From: Ignelater luminosus
Taxonomy: Eukaryota > Arthropoda > Insecta > Coleoptera > Elateridae
NCBI GenBank assembly: GCA_011009095.1
Contig: VTPC01000810.1
Coordinates: 39,213-103,212, forward strand
DNA: 64,000 nt
Direction of reading: 5' to 3'
Position numbers and translations under genes: made by a program. Under the pieces are notes generated by a model. That model did not search any database. It saw only the letters and a program-made list of their open reading frames with translations, and was not told the origin of the DNA. This document shows, in pieces, positions 52,640-63,509 of this stretch; the stretch's first letter is position 1; each line of letters begins with the position of its first letter.

Positions 52640-52920
52640 AAAAATGCGTATAGGTTGTCCTCGCGAATAACAAGCGAGCAACGGATCTCCACAGGGGACG
52701 CCGTCAAAGTCGCCGCCGACGCTGGTTAATGCGCCGCGGATATTAATTTGGCCGATTATTGGCGCTGATAGCGCTTTTGCCCGGTCATTAGGAACCATGA
52801 CTGGGACCAGGCATGCATTCGATATATTATCATCGTGCCGCACGTCAAAACAAATCCAGACTGTAAGCATTGCCAAATATCGTCGTACCGACGTTTAATC
52901 AAATTTAGCCACGCGATCGT
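52640..52920. promoter_or_regulatory. CG-rich island in intron 2, candidate enhancer
   Basis: A sharp-edged block about 280 bases long has many CG dinucleotides (for example GCCGCCGACGCTGG, GCGCCGCGGATATTAATTTG, TTGGCGCTGATAGCGC) in otherwise about 70% AT intron. An 80-codon minus-strand frame (52634-52876) crosses it but shows no domain, splice context or family resemblance, so I read the block as non-coding. Such islands in introns of developmental transcription factors are often conserved regulatory DNA; that is inference. Confidence 0.35.
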
Positions 52921-53869
52921 TAAAAGTTATGTACATAGCTGTCTGTTTCCATCGGGTTGCTTAAAGATTAAAAATTAAAAAATGTGGTTACCGTTTGTTA
53001 ACATGAGAGGGTACTTTTTCCTTTAAATTCCATGATGATGTAAAAAAGAAAAGTAAACTTTATTATTTATATCAATAAGCCAGGCCAGGTGTATAAAAGA
53101 GGAAACGAAAAAATAATAGATAAAGAAGTATAAATTTTAAAAGTAAACCTTAAATACATTATCAAATAATACAATAGGGGAAGATTGATAAAGTGGAACA
53201 CGTTAAGGGGGGAGATAAGCAGTTGTATAAAATTCAGTTGAAAAAACAGTCATATAAATGTACGGGGCGAATAGTAAACTTCCTGCTAAATCATGATTAC
53301 AAACATGAAAAAAAAAAGAAACGCATTTCACATAAATCATTTATAATAAGTCGTAGATGAAGAATAAAACATTAAATAAATAGTATCAATCAAGATTGTA
53401 CCTAGTAAATTGTTATATTGAGATGATTTTTCTTTTAAGTCCTCTTAATATTATTGTTGTTCTTTTCGTAAGGTACTTGGCGGCCGGCCGGCAAGCACAC
53501 TTCAAGATTTGCCCTGAAGCTCCACTAAACTTTCAAAACGCCTACAACCTTTTTAGATCATTATTTTCGAATATCAACTTATTGTTGTAACACCACTTAC
53601 AAATTAATGTTATTGTTTAAATTATTCAGAACGTAATGGTTAAATTGATTTCTATTTAATAAAAAAAAGTGTTTTCGAGTTAGTGTTTAAAGAATTTCAG
53701 AACATTTCTCTACATTGTTTATTTATTTTACATAATTTTTAATTCCGTTTAAAGCAATCTAAAAATCTGATTTTCTTTCTATCCTCCATAAAAATCTCTG
53801 GGGATAGATAACACTTCTAACTTAATTCAGAATATTAAATATGCAAGTCATCATCAAGAGTTCAAAATA

Positions 53870-54270
53870 TACAGGATGGGACAGTTATCTGCATATTTGA
53901 AATAACTTCCACCGTTCCATCTGTTATCTAAATATTCCTCTTGTAATTCTAGAATCGTAAAGGGGGAACCACCATTGGGAACTTGATTCAATAGTTTTTA
54001 GAGGACTTTGATTCTACGTAAAAGACTGCATGCAAACAACTTGATTTTAGAAACACAAACAATTTTTTAAATTTCGTCGAAAATATAGTACCGTGTTATT
54101 TAAGAAATAAAGTTAAACATAGCTACTCCGAAACAGTTGAAAATCCGAGGAACCTACTGCAATAGAATTAAAACCCTTGAGAAATCACAAATTAAAAAAT
54201 AAAGGACTTTCTTTTGTCTCGAATATTGTGGAAGTTATTTTAAATATACTGATAACTGACTCACCCTGTA
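53870..54270. mobile_element. 401-bp TA-flanked MITE (element B)
   Basis: The left end TACAGGATGGGACAGTTATC followed by TGCATATTTGAAATAACTTCC is matched, in reverse complement, by the right end TACAGGGTGAGTCAGTTATC, then AGTATATTTAAAATAACTTCC. That gives arms of about 40 bases with a few mismatches. TA lies at 53868-53869 on the left and follows 54270 on the right. The interior has no transposase. Consistent with a non-autonomous Tc1/mariner-type element. Confidence 0.7.
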
Positions 54271-55110
54271 TACAGGGTGTCCGAATATTACACGGAAAAC
54301 TCTTGACTGTAGGTTTGGCGGACTAAATAGAGACGATTTATCAAAAAAAAGGTAAGTAAAAAGTTTTTAGTTTTAGAGTTACAGCTCTTCAAAGTTGATG
54401 GAAAAAATGATTATTTCTTTACTGTGTTCAAATGAATTAACGAATCTTCTTCAAACTTGGTATACCATTAGGTGCCATTAGGGTGGTCCTTATGCTAAAA
54501 TATTGTCGAAATTTACAAATCGTATCACAAGTTTTCATGAATATGCTAATTCTGAAAAGCTCAGAACTTTTTGCACAGCTAACATTTTACAAATTTGATG
54601 CGAGCACATAAAAGCAAGCTTCGTTTATAAAGGATTTTCCCTCTTGCAATTGTTTCGTAAACCTAACCATTTTCGAGAAAATCGAAATTCTTTAAAACAC
54701 TCAATTCCGCGTTGTTTACGTTACTGATACAAAAATCCGAGGTGACGGAGAAACACGGTGGGTTTTTGTTAAAAAAAAAATGAAGCTAATACATTGTTTT
54801 ATAATAAAATTAATTTTAAGCCTGACAGGAATCGTAAAATGCGGAGGTGCTCGTCATGCAGTTTCTAGAAGGACATCATCTAACAATTTTGCATTTGACG
54901 AAATAACTTAACATATACACCAAGTTTGAAGAGGATTCGTTAATTCATTTGGACACAGCAATGAAATAATCATTTTTTCCCATCAACTTTGAAGCGTTGT
55001 AACTCGAAAACTAAAAACTTTTTACTTACCTTTTTTTCGATAAATCGCCTGTATTTAATCCACCAAACCTACAGTCAAGAGTTTTCGGTGTAATATTTGG
55101 ACACCCTGTA
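54271..55110. mobile_element. 840-bp foldback MITE with ~210-bp arms (element A)
   Basis: The left arm (54271 to about 54480) and right arm (about 54905 to 55110) are long inverted repeats. Both begin TACAGGGTGTCC and continue with ATATTACAC-like bases, AAAACTCTTGACTGTAGGTT, AGGTAAGTAAAAAGTTTTTA, then CAAAGTTGATGGAAAAAATG and CGAATCTTCTTCAAACTTGG. TA dinucleotides flank it (54269-54270 and 55111-55112). The middle (54480-54905) has no coding frame. Tc1/mariner-type target choice is inferred from the TA flanks. It directly abuts element B with no spacer. Confidence 0.82.
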
Positions 55111-55250
55111 TAGGATACACAAACGATATTTCAGAAAAACAAAAACAAAAAAAGCATAGTTTTATGTATTTAGACTTAACTTTTTGTGTTATATTTTCTG
55201 CCCATTTGTGACCGTTTGAAGTTAAGTGATATCAATCCGACATTTTTTTA

Positions 55251-55655
55251 ATGGCAACCCAAATTTCTACATTTCATGATTTGAAAGAACACATTTTTCT
55301 ATTTGAACACTATAAAAATCTTAGTTTTCTATTTGAGATGTTAGAGAGAAACGAGATGATTAAAAAACTTGGATCTTTGAAAGTCTTCTCTTTGCACTTC
55401 CATCCAAGCAAGTGCCGTCTCAATGAGTTTTTGGGATGTAAGAAATCTATAAAAAAACAAAGAAATAAGATGATAATGCATGGTTTGTACGAGAACCTCC
55501 TCTTCACCATTACCAACAAACAAGGTCCCATCTTGATACGACTACACATTACTGAGATAGAAACAAAAGCCGAAACAACAAATAACAATATGTGGAACTT
55601 TTTTACAGTATTTTATTTAGGGAAATGGGCTCTTTCAAATCCTTCAATAAAATAA
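55251..55655 (+). CDS. Unrecognised 134-codon open frame in intron 2
   Basis: An uninterrupted frame starting at the ATG at 55251, about 140 bases beyond the MITE. It is rich in Lys, Phe, Leu and Asn, with a short basic patch (KKSIKKQRNK). I recognise no domain. A 92-codon frame overlaps it on the other strand. There is no promoter or splice support, and it lies in the Sox100B intron. It may be a chance frame or part of an uncharacterised repeat; listed only because of its length in AT-rich DNA. Confidence 0.12.
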   Translation: MATQISTFHDLKEHIFLFEHYKNLSFLFEMLERNEMIKKLGSLKVFSLHFHPSKCRLNEFLGCKKSIKKQRNKMIMHGLYENLLFTITNKQGPILIRLHITEIETKAETTNNNMWNFFTVFYLGKWALSNPSIK

Positions 55656-56474
55656 AATCTATGACGTCGTTGATCTATATTATGTGACTCTGAAGGATTA
55701 CCAATGAGTGGAAATAGAACAGAGAAATAAAGTACAGAACTAAAGTGGTGACCAATTGAATGGCTCAGAGTTGGAGTAGCCCAGCCATCATTAATTTATC
55801 AGTACGTCTTTCTTCAATGTGCGGGTTAGGCTATTTTCGCACTGCGTCCTTCAATTTTTCTTGCAATAATTACCTTTTCTACGCTCGTTTAGCTTTGCCC
55901 CCGAATTTGGCTTTTAACCATACCTTCGATTTGTCTTTTATTCTTTATTTTATCTAGCATTATCTGTATCCTCTGATTATATATAAACCTCGTTCTGTAT
56001 AAATCTGGTAAAAAGCTATTTTAAATTAAGTGTTGATGTTACTAGTAATTAAAATCAATCTTTGTGAAGACGTTTATGAAATACAAAAATTTCCGTTCAT
56101 CTTTTTGCTTCTGCAGCACCATCAACGAAGAGAAGTAACGGCAAACGGGTTTATTTATGTTAAGACAGCTTCTGTTTAAATTTAGAATCGTCGATGATGG
56201 TAGAAAAACTGATCGTAGGCTAACCTAGGTGAACAACTCCCAGAATGTTCAGAGAAAACGTGACGCAGTTTCGCTGATGTTACAATTAATAACGCTGAAT
56301 GCCACATAAGTTCAAGCGAATTCTGGAATAAGTACGGTTTCCAATCTTCATGTCGCTGAACCATACATGTGTATAGCATGTGAAACGAACTGTTAATCTT
56401 GGGAAACGTACGTCTGTTGTAATGGTTTGTGTAGTGTACGGTGGTTTGTGATAAACGTTGTTCTTGGGCAGTGT

Positions 56475-56600
56475 CCCTCAACCTTTTTACCTAAGTGACC
56501 CCCAATACTGTTAGTTCAGAATTAGATGACACCTGCTTTTAGGACTATCTAGGATCAGCTTATCTCAAAACTGACTGAAATAAATTTGAGCAGCCCTAAA
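56475..56600. mobile_element. Possible hAT-type element end
   Basis: CAGTGTCCCTCAACCTTTTT followed by ACCTAAGTGACCCCC matches the general style of hAT termini (CAGTGxxxCTCAAxCTTTTT...GACCCC). No opposite end or 8-bp duplication found by eye. Confidence 0.3.
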
Positions 56601-58224
56601 AAGTTTAGTAGCATGTTTGATTGGCCCAAAAAGTCCCATCGATGGAAAAGATCCAAAAAACTTCACGCATTTTAAATGGAACGCACCGCCAAGTTTGAAG
56701 CTGAGCCATGACTTAAGTGACTATTTCATAAATGTTTGCTATATCAGTCACTGTAACATTTGTAACAGTATTTTTTTTCTGTTCAGGTCAAACCGTTAGT
56801 CATCTGACAACAATAATTTTGGAGAAAGATGTGTTTGTAAACAGTTGAATATGTTACAAATAGATTTTCCACATAGAAGTGAGAACAAGTTTGAAACTAA
56901 CCAATAGATGATTCAAAGATTTCTAAATACTTAATGCAAGTACTTGGAAGTTTTAGTCGTTATTCTGAGTCCATTAACACCCAATTTTTAAAATTCTTAG
57001 AATTTTTTTAAATCTCAGTTTTGTTTATCAATAACATTAATCTTTCTGATAAACAAATTAAAATATTTCCAAACAAAGTAAAAATTTTTTAAATGTTGAC
57101 CTTTTCCCTTGATCAGCAATCAAGAGACGATTTTGGGATTTTTTTTGGCAGTTAAAGTTTCTCTTTGGATATCAACGTAGTTCTATTAGATCGGTTTATT
57201 ATCAAAATTATCATCTAGTTTGTGTCAAGAAACTATTGAAAATCAAGTCAAATGTTTTATGATATGAGCAAAGCTTAGTCGTACAAAATTATTGAATATT
57301 CAAGTATTTAGGCCGTTTTGAAAATTTTATTTTTGCCTTCAGCTTATTGGCAAAACCATAAACATTAAGAAAGTATCTCTGACGGTACTGCACAGAGTTT
57401 GGCTTGTTATTATCATTTTTGCCTAAGTCTCTTCTCCAAATGCACACATATAAAAACTAAAGACCATTCAAAACCTTACAAGCCTATTGCTACTTTGAAG
57501 GCGTTTTTGGATTAAACCATAACTACATGATTTTCTTTATTTTGCTTCATTATGACTCTTAGTAAACCTCCTTGGTTCTTTAGAATATTTACATCTGTGG
57601 TTTTGAGTAGTTTCTTCCTTCACTTTCTAATAGATTTTCTTGAATTTTGCATAGTTTTAGATTTTTCTACATTCAAGTTGTATGCTGGAAAAGGGCCTTT
57701 GCTTTTTTTGGCGCTGTTTACTCTCAATGTCTAAAAGTAATGCATTTGTCAGTTTATTTAGTATGATGAAGAGATTATCATCAGCATTTCCTGCATTTTC
57801 TATGTAAAGACAGTTCAGGTTAAATAAAAAAATGTTATCTTGGCCCAATTGGAATTCCAACGAGGTGCCCTTTTGGTGTGCGCAATTAATTCTTTTCGAA
57901 GTTCTTTCTTTTCAAAATACCAGAGTTTTGTGGTTTAACACTAATGGATTTTACTATATGTATGTATATTTTTGTAACCTTTAAATCATCCATATTGTAG
58001 ATTGACAATAAGAATTATGCCTTTTTTTGCTAATAGCATACAACAACTGTATTGTGAAAAATAAGAAATTTTTGGCTTCTTATTATCTATTTAGATAAAA
58101 TTAGTGTTAGCAGACTTATTATTAAAAATAAATATCTAAGGACAACGAACTTAACCCAAAAGTCGATTTATATTTTTATTGTTCAAAACAATCGTGTTAA
58201 ATGTAACTAGATGGATTTGGTTAA

Positions 58225-58575
58225 GACAGTTACTATCTGCAAAATACGGTTCATCAAAATCTACAATGTATTGTCGACATTGAAACCACAAACTTCAAAT
58301 ATCGAGCAGAGGAAGAAGTGGGTGTAGACGATCAAGATCTGATGGTTAGCTATGCAGCCGATGAAGTAACAGATACAGGCGAATTCAAGTCCTTTTACAA
58401 ATTCAATTATTGCATTACAAATTTTAGTAAATCAGGCCCAGACTAGAATCACAGATTATTTGGGAATATAGTTTTGATCACAAAGCTTGCATTTCAAAAT
58501 GGATACACACGGTTTCGGTTTCCCAACAAAATGAAACTTATTATAAAGTGACCAAAGCATTTATTCCATAAATCA
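58225..58575 (+). pseudogene. Unidentified coding-like relic
   Basis: From 58225 a frame without ATG stays open to a TAG at 58444-58446 and reads as ordinary protein: HQNLQCIVDIETTNFKYRAE, then EEVGVDDQDLMVSYAADEV and TGEFKSFYKFNYCITNF. A few bases on, another frame reads QIIWEYSFDHKACISKWIHT and VSVSQQNETYYKVTKAF before a stop near 58578. The composition (balanced acidic, aromatic and beta-type residues) contrasts with the low-complexity frames around it. I cannot name the family. The frame change and stops suggest a decayed exon or retrocopy. Confidence 0.3.
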
Positions 58576-59427
58576 TTTTGAGTTAATCACGAATGGTGGT
58601 GATGGATCTGCTTTAGTCTCAACCACCATGCTGAGCAAGCCGATTGCCTGGGTACTGCATTTGGGCAATAAGTAGAAGCGCAGAAAAGTGATAGACATAA
58701 TAAATTCTTGGTGGTAACGTCAAGCTACTCAGGCTATTTGATTGTCAATCCATTCAAATATCTGTTATTTATTTTCTTCAAAGTGTTTCACATACGCATA
58801 GTCCAGGAGAGCAAATAGCTCCGACCTACTTATGGAAACGAGGGTTTTGCTCCTACTTTAATGACCTTACCGATATTTGATCTAAATGAGTAGATGTAGA
58901 AATCTAGAGACTATTGATGGTTTTATAATTCTAGATAATGAATCTAAGTGTTGGAGAAAGTGGAGAGGGTTCTTTCCATCGCAAAATCTTTTTGCATTTT
59001 CAAAGCTCTTTTGTAAAGTCTTAAAAATCCAAAGAAATTGCGAAAAATATTGGCATGGAATAAAGAAGAAGATCTTGCATTGACCTCTATCTCCATATAT
59101 CATCTCTCATCTTAAAATAATCATAATTGTTTGCAAATGACACACGTTAGCTTCATCAGTATTACAATTAATCAGTTAGCCTTAGTTTCATACTCAAATA
59201 CATTAGCATAAAATGTTAGGGTCAGTGCCAACCATTGACGTATGAAGAATTAATTCTTCGTGAACTATAAATATCTTCTATTTAATAAGTTTTAAATGTT
59301 TATACAGAATTAGGATTGAATTCTTCTTAGGATTACAAAAAATCAGCCTAACTGTATATTTACATTCAAGAAAACTCAAATTTTATTATAAACCTTTTTT
59401 TAAATTGTTATTTTCTTTTCTTTGCAG

Positions 59428-60256
59428 ACTTTTAAGCGAGAGTGACAAGAAACCTTTCATTGAAGAAGCCGAACGACTAAGAATAATCCACAAACGAGAA
59501 CATCCCGACTATAAATATCAGCCGCGTCGTAGAAAACAGAACAAAGGATCTACTGATTCCCTCCACCAAGTGCCTCACGGTCAAAATGTAACATTTAGTC
59601 GTACGTTAAAACAAGAAGATTCACCATGCAGCCCGAGAAGTCACAATTCTACTTCTCCATCGAATTGTTCATCACCTCAAAGTCCGTCGGTGATGTCTTC
59701 GCAACCGTTAAGACATTGCGTCGAACAAGGCAGTGGCAGTATTGTTTTTAATCATTTTCCTGATTTAGACAACACCTACATATCAGAAGACTGTTTAGAT
59801 AGTCACGATTTAGATCAGTATTTACCCTCGACAGAAAATGTACACGGTTATCAACCAAATTTAGATCAGGAAGGTTATCAGAAACGTACTGGAGAGGATG
59901 AAAGTAATAACAACAATAAAACAAAACGCATTTGTGTCGAACCTGTAGGACAGCCATCGGATTTATATGAAGAAAGTATACCTCCGTTACCATTTTCACG
60001 ATATCACGAATTACAACCGACCGCACCGGTAGTGAAGTCTGAAAGGTTCGCCTCGCCAGCAACCACTTCCGTGTTTGGTTATCAAACGACGGTTCCCCTT
60101 TCACCATCACCAAGTGGGTATTATACGAATAGTGCTCATCATCAGTATCTACCTCCTTATCAGTACTTACCGCAACGATTTGGTAATCCTTCCATGAGCA
60201 ACTACGGCGTCAATAGTGGTACAGCTGCGGATACGTGGAGCCCTTACAGTATGTAA
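59428..60256 (+). CDS. Sox100B: SoxE transcription factor (Sox100B), coding exon 3 (terminal)
   Basis: After the TTTGCAG acceptor the frame completes R130 and encodes residues 131-405. The HMG box ends with [20 protein letters not shown] and [16 protein letters not shown] (to residue 166); the basic tail RPRRRK-type motif is the usual nuclear localisation signal. Beyond it lie LKQE (K191) and VKSE (K333), both fitting psi-K-x-E sumoylation sites that regulate SoxE proteins, a Ser/Pro-rich stretch ([20 protein letters not shown]), and DLDQYLP (residues 257-263) in an acidic context. That motif matches the EFDQYLP core of the vertebrate SoxE middle transactivation domain. The C-terminus is Tyr/Pro/Gln-rich and ends TWSPYSM. 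Stop TAA at 60254-60256. Total length 405 residues, shorter than fly Sox100B and vertebrate SoxE. Frame is clean throughout. Confidence 0.95.
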
Positions 60257-60278
60257 AGTTTACGTGCTAGTGTAAAAT

Positions 60279-60862
60279 AATAAACATACACAAAGACGTT
60301 GTGGCTTAAAAGAATTTATTAGAATTTTAATATAATTTTCTTAATTACTTTATAGTTTAAAAAATGTTTTTATACATTTTGTAATTTACTTTAGACAATC
60401 GAACTTTATGTGAATTATTTTTCTGTAGTTATCGAACAGAATAATATTTTCTTTTTTCTGAAATTAAATATTTGTGTTTATTTATTTATTTTTTACTTCA
60501 TTAGATGGAGTTAAATTGAAATATAAAACCGCTCTTACTAGTTAGGCATAGTGAAGTTTATCTTTATTGCCTATAGTAAGATGACGTGTGGGATAAAAAA
60601 AGTTTTGGAGTGTTTCCATTCAAACGATGACAATTACCAGATGAAAATGAATTAAGAATATTTTTTGGTCTTTTTGTTGCATTCTCATAAGATTGTTAAG
60701 AAACTAAAACTGTGTGGTGGAAAAATAATTAAAATGCGTACAAATATTTCGTATGCAAGGTGTGTGAACTAATTTACATACTTTACTATATGGAAATTAT
60801 CAATCATTAAAAATACCTACAAATGTATAGGAACGTCAGAATTACATTTGATATTAAATAAA
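60279..60862 (+). terminator. Candidate Sox100B 3' UTR and poly(A) signals
   Basis: AATAAA occurs at 60279-60284, 23 bases after the stop codon, and again at 60857-60862; an ATTAAA lies near 60463. The first would give an unusually short 3' UTR, so the distal signals are at least as likely. Confidence 0.35.
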
Positions 60863-60869
60863 TACAAAG

Positions 60870-61840
60870 AGGTAAGTAAATTTATTTTGTTGCTTCACAC
60901 GTTAATAGTTATTACTTTTATTTTGATACTGGTAATATCTAACAATATCGATCTTGAGTGCACCGGACTAGGTCTAGTTGGCGACCTTGATTTAGGCATG
61001 TTAGAATTTTTCATTTAATATTGATATTTATTAAAATTGATTTACTAAAATATTTGGACAAAAGTTGAATTTTATTATACTCGGCATGCATATATCTTCA
61101 GTTTGCTGCAAACTACAAAAATATACTTATGTTGGCTTGGTATTTCACATTTCTAATATTTTATTTATGGTACTTTCTGTAATTAATTATCCATTAGATT
61201 TCATTGATTGTGAAAAACGTTAGGTACATATGGGTCTTATTTATTATGTCCAGCTATACTTATTGCAGTATACTGTTAAATATCTGATGAAAAAAGGTAA
61301 TTTTGTTTACAAATACAATATGCCATGGGAAGTCCACCACTAGTTACAGGTAAGAATGTTGCAAAGATAAGCAAATAATAATTCATGCAAAAGCCTTCTG
61401 GAGAACACTTCTATAGGTAACAAATTCAAACACTTTGGATTACTACAGTTAGTTAACAATAAATTGGAGTTATGTGTAAAACTTGTCTGTCTTCTTCTTC
61501 ATTTATCTATTTGAATGCTCCCAACAGATAAGTCTTTTCGAAAGAATTTATAGCAAAAGAGAATAGCCAATGAATAAATCGGAAATAAAGATTTCTTTTC
61601 TCAGAAGTTAGACAAATCTCGACCAGATCTCAATTCATCAAAATAACATCAATGAAATTCTAGGTAGTTAATCAGACCTGTCAACGTTTTAACGTTGAAT
61701 ATACTACCATGGCTACCCAGGACTCATTTTTGGACAAATCTAACAAATGTCTACCCATGAAAATTGTTTTTTGTTTTAAGAAGTCTGTTCTCATGTGCCA
61801 GACGTGCTTCCAATAGTAACTAGGCCTAAATCCACGCAAC
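60870..61840. other. AT-rich DNA downstream of Sox100B
   Basis: Nothing recognised other than AT-rich sequence. Confidence 0.5.
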
Positions 61841-61849
61841 GATCTCGTG

Positions 61850-62715
61850 GAATTATCACCTTCATGAGCTACTCCAATGCTTTCCAAAAACTGTAAGCTG
61901 CTGTCAGAATTCATTCCAATAGTCTTCATTCACTAAATTACTCAAAAAAGAAAAAACAAATTATCAGTCGACTTATCTACATGAAATAAGCTTGGTGTAA
62001 CCAACGAAGTTTTAGCTGATCTACTCCAGTGTTTTTCAAAAACAGCTAAATGTTATCAGAATTCATAACAGAAGCCTTCGTTACAGAATCTCTTCAATGA
62101 TTTAGAAACAAAAAAAAATCATCAGTCGATTTATCTACGTAGAAGAAACTTGATGTAACCAAGGAGGTTTTAGCAGACACTGATTTCCAAAAACAGCTTA
62201 ATTTATCAAAATTTCTTTCAGAAGCTTCCATTCACAGAATTACTTAAAAAGCTAAAAAAGAAAAAGGAAAGGCGTCAGCCGACTTATCTACGTAAAAAAA
62301 ACTTGATGTAACCAAGGAAAATTCAAGCACACATTTCACTGCTTTCCAAAAACTGTTAAATGTTATCTGAATTTATTCCAAAAACTCTCCATTCATAGTA
62401 TTACCCAAAAGACTCAAATAGAAACAAAAATTTATCAATCGATTGATCTATATAAAAGAAACTTGGTGTAACTAAGGGGGTTTTAGCAGATTCACTCCAC
62501 TACTTTCCAAAAACTGCTAAATGTTATCAGAATTTATCACAGATGCCTTCATCCAAAGAATTAGTTTAACCAAGAAAGTTTTAGCAGACCTACTACAGGA
62601 TTTTCCAAAAACGGCTGACATCAGAATTTATTTCAGACGCCTTCATTCACAGAATCGCTCAAAAGACTCAAAAAGAAAAAGAAAGAAATCACCAGTCGAT
62701 CTATCTAGAAGGTAA
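61850..62715. repeat. ~157-bp tandem array, about five units
   Basis: The word TCAGTCGACTTATCTACGT (or a variant) recurs at 61964, 62122, 62275, 62434 and 62692. Spacings are 158, 153 and 159 bases, then 258 bases where a partial unit is fused. Each unit continues AAGAAACTTGATGTAACCAA, GGAGGTTTTAGCAGA, CTTTCCAAAAACTGCTAAAT, GTTATCAGAATTTATT and CTTCATTCACAGAATTACTC, then an A-rich part. The first unit is recognisable from about 61850. The frames at 61681-61929 (minus) and 62521-62715 are repeat by-products. Confidence 0.78.
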
Positions 62716-62719
62716 CTGT

Positions 62720-63090
62720 CATCTTCTAAATCTAAGCCGATTGTAATTATTCTGGGATACTTATAATCCTATAGCGGTCTACGGTTACTCCATCCCCAGT
62801 CGAAAAAAACAGGCTCAGACAAAAAAATATCTAAACTTTAGTGTCTAAAATTGCCGACTGTGAGTAGAAACGCTTCTTTTAGGAGCTGTTCAAGTTGACT
62901 TTGGTTTCATAAGCGTGTGTCTAGATGAGGTGAAGCGAGGATTTTTGAAAAATATCAATACACAGTTTGGTGTACTCATTCCTATAATGATGTACAATAA
63001 CAGTCAAAATAAATTTTCTTCATTTCCAATTTTTAAATATGCACAGAGAAGATCATAGCAAGACAACCAAATCAACAAGAGACATGGAAT
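62720..63090. other. AT-rich spacer
   Basis: Nothing recognised between the tandem array and the RT relic. Confidence 0.45.
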
Positions 63091-63099
63091 TTGGTGTGT

Positions 63100-63505
63100 A
63101 TACTTAGACGGCCATGAGCTTATTGCCTTGGTTACAGACAACATCGCTCTCTGGGCATCTTATCCGACCAACACTATCGGTTCCAGAATCCTCTACAACA
63201 AACAGCTCAAACCCGACAATGCCTGGATTCTTGAGTCTCCCTGCTCGATCTCTTCCCTTCGGTTATATGTGTACCTGGGGAATCCATGGTAGTATTTTGG
63301 GCTTCCACCCCACATACTATAAGACTTTCGTCGGACCTGTCATTAACTACAGGTTCAACTGTTTCTTAACGTCCCTTCGCAATTTGATCGAGCAGCTCCA
63401 AAATAAAGAGAGAATCACCAACAGAAGAATTCTCGGCTTGGAGAAGTGGAAGTTTGCAGCTGTTCTCGACGTGCTTGAAGACTGTCAAAGGAAACATGAT
63501 CGGTA
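63100..63505 (+). pseudogene. Non-LTR reverse transcriptase relic (C-terminal part)
   Basis: In one frame GHELIALVTDNIALWASYPT looks like a degraded ADDxAL active-site region. In another, WGIHGSILGFHPTYYKTFVG and PVINYRFNCF, followed by LRNLIEQLQNKERITNRRIL, resemble the segment after the palm of jockey/I-type enzymes (WGxHPxxLLxxYKxxIRPxxxYG and LxxLxxIQNRAxRxILG). The two parts are in different frames and the catalytic aspartates are altered, so it is dead. The right limit is near the stop at 63504-63506. Group assignment is tentative. Confidence 0.48.
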
Positions 63506-63509
63506 ACAC

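Noticed and set aside
55310..55588. 92-codon minus-strand frame
   Set aside because: Overlaps the longer + strand frame; hydrophobic composition from AT-rich codons, no domain.
59748..60113. 121-codon minus-strand frame
   Set aside because: Antisense shadow of Sox100B exon 3.
62521..62715. 64-codon frame ending in a Lys/Arg-rich tail
   Set aside because: Lies wholly inside the 157-bp tandem array, and the basic tail is the A-rich part of the unit.
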